Source: Spizellomyces punctatus DAOM BR117
Taxonomy: Eukaryota > Chytridiomycota > Chytridiomycetes > Spizellomycetales > Spizellomycetaceae
Direction of reading: 5' to 3'
Assembly (NCBI RefSeq): GCF_000182565.1
Contig: NW_015971543.1
Location: 469,397 to 533,396, forward strand
Length of the DNA: 64,000 nucleotides
Shown: positions 33,983 to 45,549 of the stretch, in pieces
How the letters are laid out: every line of letters starts with the position of its first letter
Numbering within the stretch: the first letter of the stretch is position 1
Translations under genes and position numbers: made by a program
The notes under the pieces: model-generated
Databases searched by the model: none
What the model was told of the DNA's origin: nothing
Seen by the model: the letters and a program-made list of their open reading frames with translations, nothing else

Positions 33983-35120
33983 CTACTCCTCCTCAGGAAT
34001 GAACTCATCCCTCGCCTCGCTCCACCACGCTTCAACGGGCCTCGGAGGTTTACCAACCACTCGAGTAAAATCCGGCGAAACATACTGCAATCTCCCCAAC
34101 CGTACTAAATGAAACTGTTCTTCCAAAACTTCAATCTCGGACGGATCAAGATCTTCAACGAGTTCAATGTACTCTCTCCAGTCTTGGACAGAGATGGGTT
34201 TGAAGCGGATATCGGGGATGCCGGATTTGGCTACAAGCTCATCACCTGTGAGGGCTTCAGGGCCTGTATTGGGGGAATGCAGTATATTAGCAAGGTCTTC
34301 ATGGACTATAAGAATTCTCGTTCTTGTCACTATACCGGTAAATTCATAGCATCGAGCACGGTGCTGCTCCACTCCATGGCCAATGATGGTCGTAATGGCA
34401 TAGGCGACATCTCGGACGTCAACAGGGGCAAACTTTTTGTGATCGATCGGAAGTCCGAGTGTTTTTGAATCCTTGACTTGTTCGGTATATAAGAATAAGT
34501 TTTGAATATAGTGGCCGGCTCTAAGTGCATTTTCAGAAAGTGATCAGAAAGTGAAGAATCAAGGATATATCAGACTTTAGGCAGTTCCATTCATGGGAAT
34601 AGGCATATACCTGGCAATGCACACATTAGGGACTGAAGATGCCTTGCTGGCTTTCTCAATGGCGAGGAATTGCTGCATTCTTCGACCTCCATTAGGGTCA
34701 TCGCAAGCTTGGGACGATACGGTGATGGCGTTCAAGGTTCCGGCTTCTTGCGCGGCCCGAAGAAGATTTTCTGCTACGAGCACCTAGCATAATCCATATT
34801 TTACTTAGAGCATGTTCTTCCAAATGTCTATGCATTCATACTTTGGCATCTGTAGCCGGAGGCACCAAAACAGCCACATCCACTCCATTCGATTTCATCA
34901 ACGTGGACAGCTCATCTACGCTCGTTTCCAGCACGTCAATATTTTGTATCTCGGCACCAAGGTTCATGTGTTCCGGGTTTTCCAAATCAGGCGGAAACAG
35001 GGCAATAACTTTGGCAATGCGGTTCTTGTATTCGCCGCTGAGAAGCTCTTGAACGACGGCATCGCCTGTGCGGCTCTCTGCAGTGGTGACGAGAACGGTG
35101 AGTTTCCTGGTGGGAACCAT
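33983..35120 (-). CDS. NmrA-like NAD(P)-binding protein
   Basis: Three exons give about 310 residues (ATG 35120, MVPTRKLTVLVTTAESRTG). The layout follows NmrA/atypical SDR proteins: a beta-alpha-beta start, a second strand ending VAVLVPPATDAK, VLVAENLLRAAQEAG, AITVSSQAC, then YIQNL and FAPVDVRDVAYAITTIIGHG, and a C-terminal helical part ending FIPEEE. The glycine motif expected after the first strand (GATGxxG) reads TTAESRTGDAV, so cofactor binding may be weakened or lost. NmrA-type proteins often act as redox-sensing regulators rather than enzymes. Nearest in layout are fungal NmrA/HSCARG relatives. No signal peptide. Confidence 0.8.
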
Positions 35121-35515
35121 TTATGATGAATTTGATAGTACGACGTTAGAGGGCAGCGGCCGACGCCGGCTTTTATGTTTGCGGAAACCAAGCGGGACCA
35201 ACGTTTGGAGAGCGTCATGAGGATCTCATGAAAAGGGTTCATCAAGCCTTTCCTGATGGCCGATGACAACCGATGGGATCGTATGACTTTTGACGTAACG
35301 GGGGATAGCAATGCCGCTGTCAAAAACCCTAAATTCACACAATGCGATTCACATTGAGCCATTCCTCTTATGTATTATGGAGGCTCATAGCAGAAGAGCA
35401 AAAGACAATATGACACATGGAACCTAATAAGATATACTCGACCTACTCTCCAGCGCTATGCATTTCTAATATAGGCTACCCTCCTTTCCCAATCCTTCAA
35501 GTTATGAGATACCTT
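35121..35515. other. Intergenic between NmrA-like and hydroxylase genes
   Basis: No coding frame is recognised. It holds the NmrA-like promoter and the hydroxylase 3' UTR. Confidence 0.5.
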
Positions 35516-36813
35516 TTACGCCTTCTTCTTGTTTCGGTTTAAAGTCTCAATACTCTTGTAACTACCCCACAGTGAGTCCCAAAGTCTATCAAGAGAAAAG
35601 TGTCAAATCGGATCACCGTCATGGTGTGCCATGATCAAAAGACTCTGCTCACCTAAAATTCAGAGAAAAGTTGCACATTGGGTATAAATGGTGCATCTCA
35701 TGGTCTTCTGGAATCTGCGACAGACCCACAGGACTCAGGACTTGCTGTAGCCAGGCAAACGGATTGCCAAAGTACAGAAGCGGGTGCATTTTCATTCCCG
35801 TATGGCCAATGACAAAGATCTGGCCAACAAGCAGTCAGATACCGGCTGCTCATTTTCATGGAGCAAAAAAAGAATGCAGAGTCTCATTACCTTGAATTGC
35901 GATAGCCATGCTAGGCGTAACGTCAGCATGTTGAATGAAGGCATCAGATCCATCAGGATGACGCTGATCAGAATGGAAGGGCCGATCAACAAAAAGTTCT
36001 CGATCCATGCAGCATAGCCTGTTGAGAAAGCCTAGGTGAATGTGTTAGGGAACTCAATACCGAGAAATCAAACAACGAGATGGCTCACATTGATGTTGCG
36101 CTTTTCATGGTGATGCTGCACAATTGGAGAGGAAATAAGGTGAATCAAGGTACTCGCATTACATGTCTTGGTCGTATCCAAGTTACTTACGCTATGTACC
36201 CAATTCCAAAGGACCTTGTTTTTGTGCATGTACCGATGTCCATAAAAGTACCTGCACAGATTGACACAGAATTATTTGGCAAATATTCTAGAACAGTGTC
36301 GTTTATTCATTCCTTCTTACCAAATGTCTTGGAGGAAAAAGACAACCAACTGAAAGAGGATCACCTGCCAGAAGTCAAACTTGTATGTAATCTTTGGGTA
36401 GACGCTCTCCCATCGAGCCGCAATATACAAGACGGGCATGGTGACGATGCTTGTTGCAGCAAAATAATTCATAATGTAATCCCGATCTTCCGGCAGTGCA
36501 AGCTACTCGTATCAAGAAAGTATCATAAGTACGGAAATGGCAGAGTCAGATCTTGTCAGATGGATACCTGATGTCTTTGAACCCATCCACGTCGATACAG
36601 GAATTTGGTCCATTGGTAAATTAGCTCAATGTAAAGAACGCCGACGAAGCCAAAGAGAAGGATATAATTTGTGCTATTGACGAGCTTTATGCTCCAATCG
36701 TAGGAGAGACCGCTTTTCGACACCACTGTGGCCGCCAAAGAGGCATAAGCCCCATACGTGGTCCAAAAGAGATCCTTGGCTGTCGGGACGATGTATGCAA
36801 CAGTGTGGTTCAT
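35516..36813 (-). CDS. Fatty acid hydroxylase/sterol desaturase superfamily membrane enzyme with KKXX tail
   Basis: Spliced frame of about 280 residues. Histidine clusters for the di-iron centre appear in order: GHRYMHKNK (HX3H), HSHHHEKRNIN (HxxHH, created by joining two exons), HTGMKMHP, and DHEMHHLYP (HxxHH). Several hydrophobic spans occur (YILLFGFVGVLYIELIY, YFAATSIVTMPVLYIAA, VILFQLVVFF, FLLIGPSILISVILM). The last residues are NRNKKKA; Lys at -3 and -4 form a KKXX-type ER retrieval signal, consistent with an ER lipid or sterol oxygenase. Start ATG 36813 (MNHTVAYIVP) is the first ATG in frame; the open frame extends 22 codons upstream without ATG, so an upstream exon is possible. The substrate (sterol, sphingolipid, alkane) cannot be assigned. 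Confidence 0.85.
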
Positions 36814-39513
36814 GAGGAACTGTTTGAATGAGATGGAGGGACGCTGTCGCAGTCTGCTTTCTCGCTCTATAAAGCCCAAAACCTGCCAAGAACTAAATGT
36901 CTACAAGCAAAAAACGCTTGCTGCAAAAAGTTTTGTTCTTGCTTGTGATAAATCAAGGTTATGGTTTGGACGAACGACGAAGTTTTCTTCTTTTTCTTTT
37001 GCCAATGCCTCTTCAAAACGACGATGCAATTCACACTGGGGCGCTAAAAAGCCGAAAATGGGGGACACGGTCACGTTTACCTTTTTCGCTGATGTCGCAC
37101 CCAAAGAGGCTGTCGTGGATTGGGCTTTTTGCATATGACAGCCCTCAAACGATCTTTTTTTTCACGAGGGTTGAAGAGCTCACATGTCCCGCAATGACGG
37201 GGGGCTGAACTTCAAAAAGTATGGATGGTGAGCAACAAACGCATAATCCAACCAACCAAAGATGAAGCGCTCTGTTTGAGGACGCTTTCTGGGACACATG
37301 TAATCAAGATTAGTTTCAAACCAGTATTGATGATGAAAGCGCAGACTTTGGAGCAGCACCGCCAGATCTGCTCAAGAAAAAAAGTGTGCGATCAGAGTGT
37401 TCATGTTAGTCATTCGCCAAACGTATTTTTTTTTTTCCACTCTGGCTCGTCATCATCCGCAACCGTCGTCAAATGACTGACAATCTAATCTTGCGGTGCT
37501 ATCCTTTCATGAATCAGTCTTTAAAAGTCCATTAGCTACTCACATTACATACGTATGCAACAATCGTTTGTCCAAGCTAAACAATTCTTCAGAGTTGGAA
37601 ATCTCGAGGATAGACTTGAGTATTAGAATATACTCCAAGCTTGGCTTTACAAGCAAGTGTGCTCCACGGTACAGCATTTCCTGCAGGTCCGCATGAAAGA
37701 CTCGGTCGGCATACTTGGACTGGCTATATACACTCAAAACCTCCAAAGCCTTCACGAACTGTCATGAGTGCATATGGCCGTGGAAAACGATTGGAATCCA
37801 AAAGACGAGCCACGCGAGCAAAGAAATCATTCCGCCCGCGTGAGTTGTTTTCTGTGCGCGAACGGAGACTTGAGCGTGATGGTCAAAAATTTCGTTTACT
37901 ATTTTATTTTAAAAGGGAACTTTTGTTGTTTAATTTCCAAAGGATTTTAAACAATTAGTTCTCCTGCTGACTTGCTGCTGCTTGCCCACTTGACTCGCAG
38001 ACGATCGGGGGGTTCTTTAACTGGCCAAAATCCATCTCTGAACAACAAACATGATGGCGATCCATGCAAAGGTTGGAGCTTTTGGAGCTTTTTGGCTGAT
38101 GGTTAAAGTCATTAGCAAGTTTACAGCACAGCCGGGGACGGGACAGAAATGCCAAGAGTACCGGGCATGCGTAGCAAAAGACGACCATGCAGCATCAATT
38201 TGTGTGCAAGGAGAGTCCAAGCTATCCTTCCCGGTGTCGGCTGGAGCAAATTCCATCAAAAGGTTTAGGATCCAGGACAAAGTCATTTGTACGCGCATCT
38301 TATTAGCAATTCTTGGGTAAATTTTAGATCAACTTTGCCAACGCTGGTTAACCAAAGTGTTATTGTGCCAATGGTCCGACAACCAAGAGGAGGGGGGGAA
38401 AAGGAAATTTAAAAGAGTCCAACAAAAAGAACAAAAGCACTGCATGGAAGCAATTTGCCAGACACCAAAATGATACAGTGTAATTAACGACATCATAGTC
38501 CATCGCATGGGTGCCATGCAAATGTTTGTGATCTACTACGACCATTATTTGTTTATCCAAAACCCATCCTTGAAATGGATCTTGCCTTAGGAGTGATAAT
38601 CCATGTTCATAAGGCAAAATTACGCCGGCCTAGTCACGTAGTTTAAGGTATGCCATGGAACTGTCTGGGATTTCAATAGTCCCCCTGCGAGGGTTCAAAG
38701 GACCACCATTTCAAAGCAAAAAGTGTATCTTTTGGAGTAGTTATCCAACCGACCACGCTCTCTGGACCTCCTTCTGTTTGCGGGGAAGAAGATTTCCCCA
38801 GATTCCACACCAAACTTCGCCTTGTGCTGCAGCGCTGAAGCGCTACGACAACATCTGGCAATAGAACCTTCGATTCACCTTTTTCTTTTCAACATTGGAA
38901 ACCCCCCGATGTTGCCGAACAAAGGACATGACCATCGTCTTGCTGTGGATTGCCAAGTAGCTAGTGGCACCGCATGGTTTCGATCCATTCAAACATACAA
39001 CGTCCCCTGTCCATGTGCTGTTCCCTTTTCATGATGATCGAGCTTAACAAACTATCTGTGCTTGCTTGGGGCCTTGCTCTGAACAGGAAGATCCAACTCC
39101 ATACCATTTACTGGATGGCTCGCTGGGTCATTCGCATCTGTCGTTTTCTTCAGATGCGACACAGCCTTTGTTCCGTAGTAGGGATAATGCGCTTAAAAAT
39201 CCAGGAGGCATGACGAAATGTTCTGCTACCTCCTGCCTTTCGTCCTATTCATCTTTTTTCAGTAAACCATTCAATTTGTGCTCGGATAACGCTTGGCGCC
39301 AGAGTCAAACATCGGCCATCTGTCTCCGCTCTCCCTCCAAAGCTCTCGTCCAAAGTTAAAAAGGCTCCATCGCCTGTCTCCCCCATCACATCAGCACCAG
39401 CAATCAAGGACATCGACTTTACAAAGCGGATCAGCCAGAGTGGAATCTCGAACCAATCTTCTTGCACCTCATACAACCAGACCTTCCAAGTTTCCTCAAC
39501 TTGTCTTTCCATA
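36814..39513. other. 2.7-kb interval without a confident gene
   Basis: Several open frames of 60-100 codons exist, but in conflicting phases. The best are a minus-strand frame at 36901-37134 (MQKAQSTTASLGATSAKK, 77 residues), which might be a small gene or upstream exon of the hydroxylase, and 37540-37755 (LEVLSVYSQSKYADR), which lacks an ATG. A poly-T tract is at about 37427-37437. Neither frame is supported by family resemblance. The last 300 bp would be the lipase promoter. Confidence 0.35.
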
Positions 39514-40915
39514 ATGGCTCTTCTCCGCAGTTTTGTCGCACTCCTTGCATGTGCTGCCATCGGCACTCAAGCCGCTCCAGCTGTTGATCAGCTCCAATCT
39601 CGCGGCGCTGCGCGTCGTCAGGCTCAGAATGCTGAAGCCGTCCGGCTCCAGTTTATGTCCGATGTATGTTCTTGATGATGTGATTTAGCTCGCTAATTTT
39701 CGATAAACTCATGTTGTTTTCATACTAGATTTTGGGAGCTCCTGCTTCCTCCAACATGGTTAAAGACCTCAGTTCCGACGCCATTAAGAACGTCATTGTC
39801 ACCAAAGCCGACCCAGCCAAGGATGCACCCGTGAGTCCAGCTTTTACGGCTTCAGAAGCCACCAATGCGACTCAATCCAACTTGGTGGCTCGAAGCTTCG
39901 TGAGTGGTGCGCAGCTTGACGATCTCAAGCTTCACCAAGCCTACGCTGCTGCCTCTTGTACGTTTCAACTGCGTCTCATCTTCAATGCTTTATCACGTTG
40001 ATATCTGACATGTTTTCTGCCTATAGATTGCCTCGCTGGTATCGAAAACTGGACTTGCCGGGAGCGTTGCTCTGGACCTACCGCCGGAACGATTATCGTC
40101 AAAAAGTTTGACACACTGCTCACCAACACTGTCGGTTTCGTCGGATACAACCCATCTCAGAAGGCTATCATTGTCTCGTTCCGTGGAACTCTCTCAATCC
40201 GAAACGCAATCAATGACCTCAAGTTCTACAAGGTTGATGCTGACTACAAACTGAACAGAATCAAGGTTCCCGATGGCGCCAAAATCCATGGTGGATTCGG
40301 GGATGCCTACAATGCCGCTGCTAGCACGGTCCGCAGTGCCGTTCAGCAAATCTTGAATGGACCCGGCAAAGATTTCAATATTCACGTTGTTGGCCACAGC
40401 ATGGGTGGAGCCATCGGCATTCTTGGTGCGATCGACCTTTACGATTTCCTCGGCGAATCCTTTGGTAACAAGATTAAAGTCTACTCTTTCGGCGAGCCTC
40501 GGTATGTGCTTAGTTACGCGTCTTTTCGTTCATCTACCATGATTTGCTGAACTGTTTTGACATTTAGTGTTGGAAACAAGGCCTGGGCAAGCTGGGTTTA
40601 CACTCTCCCCTTCTTCAGCAACATGTTCCGTGTTACCCACAACACCGACATTGTCCCCCACCTCCCTCCCAAAGCTTTCGACTTTTTGCACCACCGTGCA
40701 GAATACTGGATCACCTCCAAGGGCGACTTGTCCACCTGCGACGACTCCTTGGGTGAGGCGGCAGCCTGTGCTGGCAGCGTGATCATTCCTTCCATCGTTG
40801 CTCACTTGGTTGGATACTTTGACATTCCTTTTGGGTAAGTGCAGATGCGCCTTTGTAATCTTTCTGAAGCACAGATAATTAACTGTATTTCTCTTTCAAT
40901 AGACCATGGTGCTGA
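39514..40915 (+). CDS. Secreted class 3 lipase (alpha/beta hydrolase)
   Basis: Five exons give about 360 residues. MALLRSFVALLACAAIGTQA is a signal peptide and is followed by a pro-region with SRGAARRQ, a likely dibasic processing site. The catalytic domain has SFRGTLSIRNAINDL (oxyanion region), IHGGFGDAYNAA, the nucleophile elbow VGHSMGGAIGIL with Ser, YSFGEPRVGN after a splice, and HNTDIVPHLPP with the Asp; the catalytic His is probably in the HHRAEYWI region. The last exon encodes only PWC before the stop at 40915. These match filamentous-fungal class 3 lipases/feruloyl-esterase-like enzymes, acting extracellularly on triglycerides or related esters. ENWTCRERCSG and CDDSLGEAAAC supply likely disulphides. 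Confidence 0.92.
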
Positions 40916-41687
40916 GCGCCGTTCCGATTGTTTACAGTTCTTGTGGGGCATAAATTATCCTATGCCGGTCAAGGATAATTTTGCGTGAGATTCTATGCAG
41001 TACCCTTAGTTAGAAATAGTAAATACAGAGTAATGTACTAGATAGCCTGGCGCTTTCGGATCAACTTATACCTCTCTTAGTACTCCCCGTAGTATCAATA
41101 TACCTAGTAGTTGAGCCTCAAACTTTTTATTTTTTTTTTATTTGTCTATCAGGTGAGAAGAATTAATGTCTGTCAGATTCATCTCATGATTGCAGGCTGC
41201 TGAAACCAAGCCACGACTGTCGGTTGAATCATGAGAATACAGATGTGGTGGTGCCGAGGACCTCGCCCTCCCGACAAAAACAACATAACCCCTTGCAAAT
41301 GCTGCTACTACTATACTGCTACGATCGCAGGTATTTCTTGCTGATTTTCCCACGCCCGTATTCCGAGTCTAATTATTCTGATTTTACTAGTATCTGAACA
41401 TCCTCCGACTCAAGAATTTCGGAATCAAAGGCCTAGTAGGATTTCTCTCGTGTGGTGGGCAAATTATCCGGTTTATAAGAGCCATTGCGTGTATAATTGC
41501 CTAGTAGTAGTTTAAAGGATTGATGTGGTCCTTTAGATTTCATGCTTCTTACTGTACTCACATCTGCGATCAGAAATGATCAAAGATGACTACGTTATTT
41601 GGAGCTTTTCAATACATTGGGAGAGAAATGTGCACGTGGTCGAAAAAAGCTTCCCATTATAATTTTTTTGGGGAGTGAGATAGTCAT
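40916..41687. other. Intergenic before tRNA-Leu
   Basis: AT-rich, with a poly-T tract at about 41129-41141. No coding frame is supported. Confidence 0.5.
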
Positions 41688-41770
41688 GGCGAGATGGCCG
41701 AGTTGGTCTAAGGCGTCAGGTTAAGGCCCTGATCTCTCCGGAGGCGTGGGTTCAAATCCCACTCTCGTCA
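41688..41770 (+). tRNA. tRNA-Leu (anticodon AAG)
   Basis: 83 nt. The acceptor stem GGCGAGA pairs with TCTCGTC (one G-T), followed by discriminator A. The D-arm GGCCGAGTTGGTCTAAGGC has the A- and B-box-like features expected. The anticodon stem TCAGG/CCTGA encloses loop TTAAGGC, giving AAG, which reads CUU (and CUC after A34 to inosine). A long variable arm (CTCTCCGGAG region) marks a class II tRNA. The T-arm is GTGGG-TTCAAAT-CCCAC. No intron, and CCA is not encoded. A pol III T-run (CTCTTTTTTG) follows at about 41790. Confidence 0.95.
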
Positions 41771-41919
41771 CTCCCGAACTCCGAAAACTCTTTTTTGTCG
41801 AGTACCCTCTGGATGAGGAGAGATGAGGAGATGTCACTGAATTTGATTCTTGAAAACGAACTCTAGGTTGGTCAAGTCGGTCAAACTTCTAGTTTTCAAG
41901 GATCTAATCGTGAATAAAC

Positions 41920-42816
41920 ATGCAGCGATGGTTTGACGAGTGCAACTCTAGAGAGCTTCTCGCCCAATTCTTCCTCTCCGATCCAGTCCTATTCAACTAC
42001 CATCTGGGGGACCTTGATGATTTTTACTTTCCGCATTGCACGTGGCAAACGGCTGTCGACTCTGACGGGAACCTGAAAGCGGTCGTTTTACTCTACCATC
42101 CTCCCACCCGAAGCACACCAGTTGTCCTGGCACTTTCGAAAGACGAGGATGAGTTTGGGCAACTGGTGGCGCACCTAACAAAGAATCGTTTCTTCCCGGA
42201 GACATTCTGGTGCCATTTCTCGGCAGATTTCATGGAGATGGTCGATCCTGCATATCGTCTGTCTATAAATACTCCTTTTCCAGACGTCAACTTTAAGATG
42301 CGCTTGGGCCCAGATGGTGTCGATCTGTGTCGGCAGGCTCTGAAGCAGAAATCTTTTTCCGGTCAACTACTTCGTCTGACATCGTCCCCGGACCACCTTG
42401 CTGCTGCCATGGACCTGTACCGCACCGTCCCCTCAATACATTTTGACCCACGGATGCTTCACACTCATTTCTATTATGGTGTGATGGAACCCTCGAGTAC
42501 ATCTACCATGCCACGATTACTATGCATCGCTGGAGTTCATGTGCATTCTACAGAGTATAAGCTAGCGGTCATTGGAAGTGTTGCTACTCGCCCTGGCTTT
42601 CGTGGTGCTGGGTATGCAACTGCATGTGTAGCAATGTGCGTTTTGCAGCTAATAGAAGAGGGTGGGTGTCGCCCTGATCGGATTGGATTGAACGTGGAAG
42701 AAACGACTGCTCCTGCAAGGCGAATTTATGATAAACTTGGTTTTTTGCCTGTTCATACTATTTTAGAAGGAGAGTTTGTTGCGGAGAGTTTGTTGCTGCA
42801 TGTAGATGAACCATAG
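41920..42816 (+). CDS. GNAT-family N-acetyltransferase
   Basis: A single uninterrupted exon of 298 residues from ATG 41920. The C-terminal half carries the GNAT fold: AVIGSVATRPGFRGAGYATA contains the acetyl-CoA loop R-x-x-G-x-G/A (RPGFRGAG), followed by the helix ACVAMCVLQLIEEGG, LNVEETTAPARRIYDKLGF and a last strand. The N-terminal half (LGDLDDFYFP) resembles the partial GNAT repeat of two-domain enzymes that read the position of a substrate or peptide. The acceptor is not predictable. Absence of introns contrasts with nearly every neighbour and may mean a recent acquisition or a retro-copy. Confidence 0.88.
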   Translation: MQRWFDECNSRELLAQFFLSDPVLFNYHLGDLDDFYFPHCTWQTAVDSDGNLKAVVLLYHPPTRSTPVVLALSKDEDEFGQLVAHLTKNRFFPETFWCHFSADFMEMVDPAYRLSINTPFPDVNFKMRLGPDGVDLCRQALKQKSFSGQLLRLTSSPDHLAAAMDLYRTVPSIHFDPRMLHTHFYYGVMEPSSTSTMPRLLCIAGVHVHSTEYKLAVIGSVATRPGFRGAGYATACVAMCVLQLIEEGGCRPDRIGLNVEETTAPARRIYDKLGFLPVHTILEGEFVAESLLLHVDEP

Positions 42817-43179
42817 TAAACAGTATTCTGTATTTTTTTATGTTGCTTTACCCTGCGTTCCCAACATAATAGACTTTCTACTCTCTCTCCGCACTTTCGA
42901 TTTTAAAAGGTTTTACGATATAATGGATATAATAGCGCGGATATGCTCCCAATACGTTACCGAATAGATTCAGCGCAACCAAGGAGAGCACCATATTGTG
43001 CATTTCCCTACCCCTCTTCTTTTTTGTATGTTTTTTCTAATGTGGTTTCCTGATGTCTATAGATGTAATAGTTCAGACCTCCTTTTAAGGGGCCTGGCAA
43101 TAGATTCAAAGCAACCAAATGGACCTAGTTTCACACCACGGTGGATGGTATTGAGATCCGTAGAGTCCATCACTGTGTC
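42817..43179. other. Convergent intergenic
   Basis: Between the stops of the GNAT and GMC genes. Nothing is recognised beyond expected 3' UTRs. Confidence 0.5.
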
Positions 43180-45549
43180 TTAGTTACCCCAGCTGCCCCA
43201 GCCGCTCCAAGTGTCCGCTGAGCTGACCCAGCCTCCAGTAGACGGAGGGTCATTTTTAGCCGCTCTGGGGCAAACTCCAGTAGCAGCGCTCTGCTTGATG
43301 ATATCCGCCGCCTTCTCGCTCATCATATACGTAGGAGTCGCGATAAAGAAACCGGGAATCTTTGGCCAAACAGAGGCATCAACAATACGAAGACCGTTCA
43401 CACCGTGGACCTTGAAGTTATTGTCGACAACAGCAGTGGGATCTGAGGCTTTTCCCATTTTGGCTGTTCCGCAGGCGTGGTGGCCCCAAGAGTTTTGTTT
43501 GATGTAGTTAACAATATCAGCGTCGGTTTTAACGTTGGCGCCTGGGAAGATCTCGTGGTCGACGTACTGACCGTGAGTAATAAGGTTTCGAACCTGTTTA
43601 ACTGCACCTGCAACGGTCAAAAGGTCTGTGTCTCCATCCGCGTAATACTTGAAGTCGATCGCAGGGGTGTCGCGGTAATCAGTGGAGGTGATCGTGACAG
43701 TACCCAAAGTGTTGTTGGTGTGTGCTTTTAGAATGAGGAACGAGAACACGTTTTTGCTATCCGCAATTTCCTGAGGGTAACCTTTGATGTAGCCGTGGAA
43801 GTTGAGCGGTCCACCAAAGATGTAAAGGTCAGGATCGGGAACGGTTGGTACGGAGCGTTGGGTTATTCCGAGGAAAACTCCGTTTGTACCGTAAATGCTG
43901 CTTTCCCACTTTTTGGCAGCGCACGTCGAGGTCAAACCTCGCTTGTAAGCAGTGAAACATGGATCGTTCGGATCCGCGGTGAATTTACAATTCTTGAGTA
44001 GCTCCCAGTCCTGCTTCATGGCAACGTTTACGGAAATCTCGTACCGATCTTGAAGGTTCTTACCTACACCGGGAAGGTGAAGGCGAGGTTGGAATTTTTC
44101 AGCACCTGGACCACCCTCCTTGCTCTTGTATTTTTGTAGGTCGTTCATATCGCCAATACCCGATAGCTGAAGAATCTGCGGGGTGTTGAAAGTACCAGCG
44201 GAGAGGATAACTTCACGCTTTGCGCGAACAGTACTAAGCGGTAATGGCTTTATATTGCTAGCAAGAGGAGACGCACGGTAGAGGGCTCGACCTTGAGTGT
44301 ACTTGACACCTCGGACATTGGTACCATCGATGTCAAGGGATGTGACCAGAGTGTTTGTCCAGATGGTGAGAGGGCGAATGAATGGCTGTTTGTTTGTCTT
44401 CTGGTCATCTCCGCTGAGTTTACAAATAGGATCGAGCGATGCTTCTCGTTCGAGCTCATCTTGAATGAGTTGATAGACGGAGCTTCTCTCCCTACGGGGA
44501 GTCACAGCTGTCGGCACCAGGTGCCATCCTTCGGCACTTGTTCCGCCTGGTGCATTGACGTCGCCTCCAGGGGTACCGGGAACGGTACTAACCAGGTCAG
44601 TGAACAGACTAACGAGCTGCGGGTCTGGAGGGTTGTAGAGTAGAGACATGTCTGGAAGCTGGGTTTGCAACCATCCATTGTATCCATGACCGTTGTCAGC
44701 ACTGCCATCGTCGCTGCAGAATGAGTTGCTGGTCTCGAGACGTTGGAACAATGGGCGCATATTCTCGTCGCGGAACTAAGGAAAGCGATGCATGCAAAGA
44801 TTAGAACATTTGGCGCAGAGAGAAATCAGGAGATTGTAATTATAAACCTACCGAAGAATCATTGAAAGTTTTGGCGATTGAGTTCCAATCAGACGGGTGC
44901 GGGTACATGTGAATCATGGCTAAGAAGAATGACTTATCAGTTAGATGCAGTTGAAGCAATCAGGTGGTATTCAGACATACATACCATTGTGTACTGTGCA
45001 CCCTCCCAAAGAACTGACTCGGGGATACCAAACTTTATCACGCTTCGGAAGACCCTGGGAGATGGAATAGTCCCAAGCAATGTTGGGATCTTCATTTGAT
45101 CGAGCGTGGAAAGCCGGAATAGTGGTATTGTTGGATTCATAATCGGAACCAGCTTCAATGAGAAGAACGGCGAAACCTGCGCGAGCGAGACGAACGGCTA
45201 GAGGTCCACCTCCGGCCCCACTGCCGACAACTAGTATCAAAATCAGGGTTAGAAGGTGAAGGCGGCCGTGAGCAACTAGGGGTGAGCCTACCGATATAAT
45301 CAAAGTTTGCGTCCTTGGCCACACCATCCCCACTGCATTTTAAAGCGGGATATCCAGCAGGAGAATAGGAACTGCATGCGGGTGTGGACGCGCGGGCAGC
45401 TACATTTGATATCATCAATTTCAATTGACATGTACAACGTCCAAAGTCGTCGCTTAAGTACCTAAGTTGGGCTTTGAAACAGCAGCCGTGCTGGTCGTAG
45501 CTAGACCCAAAGCCAAGGCTGCAACAGCTCCGAAAGTCAATGTCTTCAT
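43180..45549 (-). CDS. Secreted GMC-family flavin oxidoreductase
   Basis: About 660 residues. ATG 45549 starts MKTLTFGAVAALALGLATT, a signal peptide. The FAD Rossmann motif GSGAGGGPLAVRLARAGF follows and ends in VLLIEAG, with the GMC signature VSSLGGCTVHNGMYV (canonical GGSSxxNGM). Later parts include the second signature ILSAGTFNTPQILQLSGIG, NLQDRYE, and the active-site region SWGHHACGTAKMG. The terminal FAD-domain strand reads GLRIVDASVWPKIPGFFIATPTY, in pieces GLRIVDASVWPKIPG and FFIATPTYMM. The C-terminus is a short Ser/Trp/Gly-rich tail (SADTWSGWGSWGN). GMC enzymes oxidise alcohols or sugars and often produce extracellular H2O2. Introns fall only in the first 800 bp; the last exon (43180-44775) is long. 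Substrate unknown. Confidence 0.92.

Noticed and set aside
39249-39566. 105-codon minus-strand frame upstream of the lipase
   Set aside because: Antisense to the lipase 5' region and signal peptide. No family resemblance.
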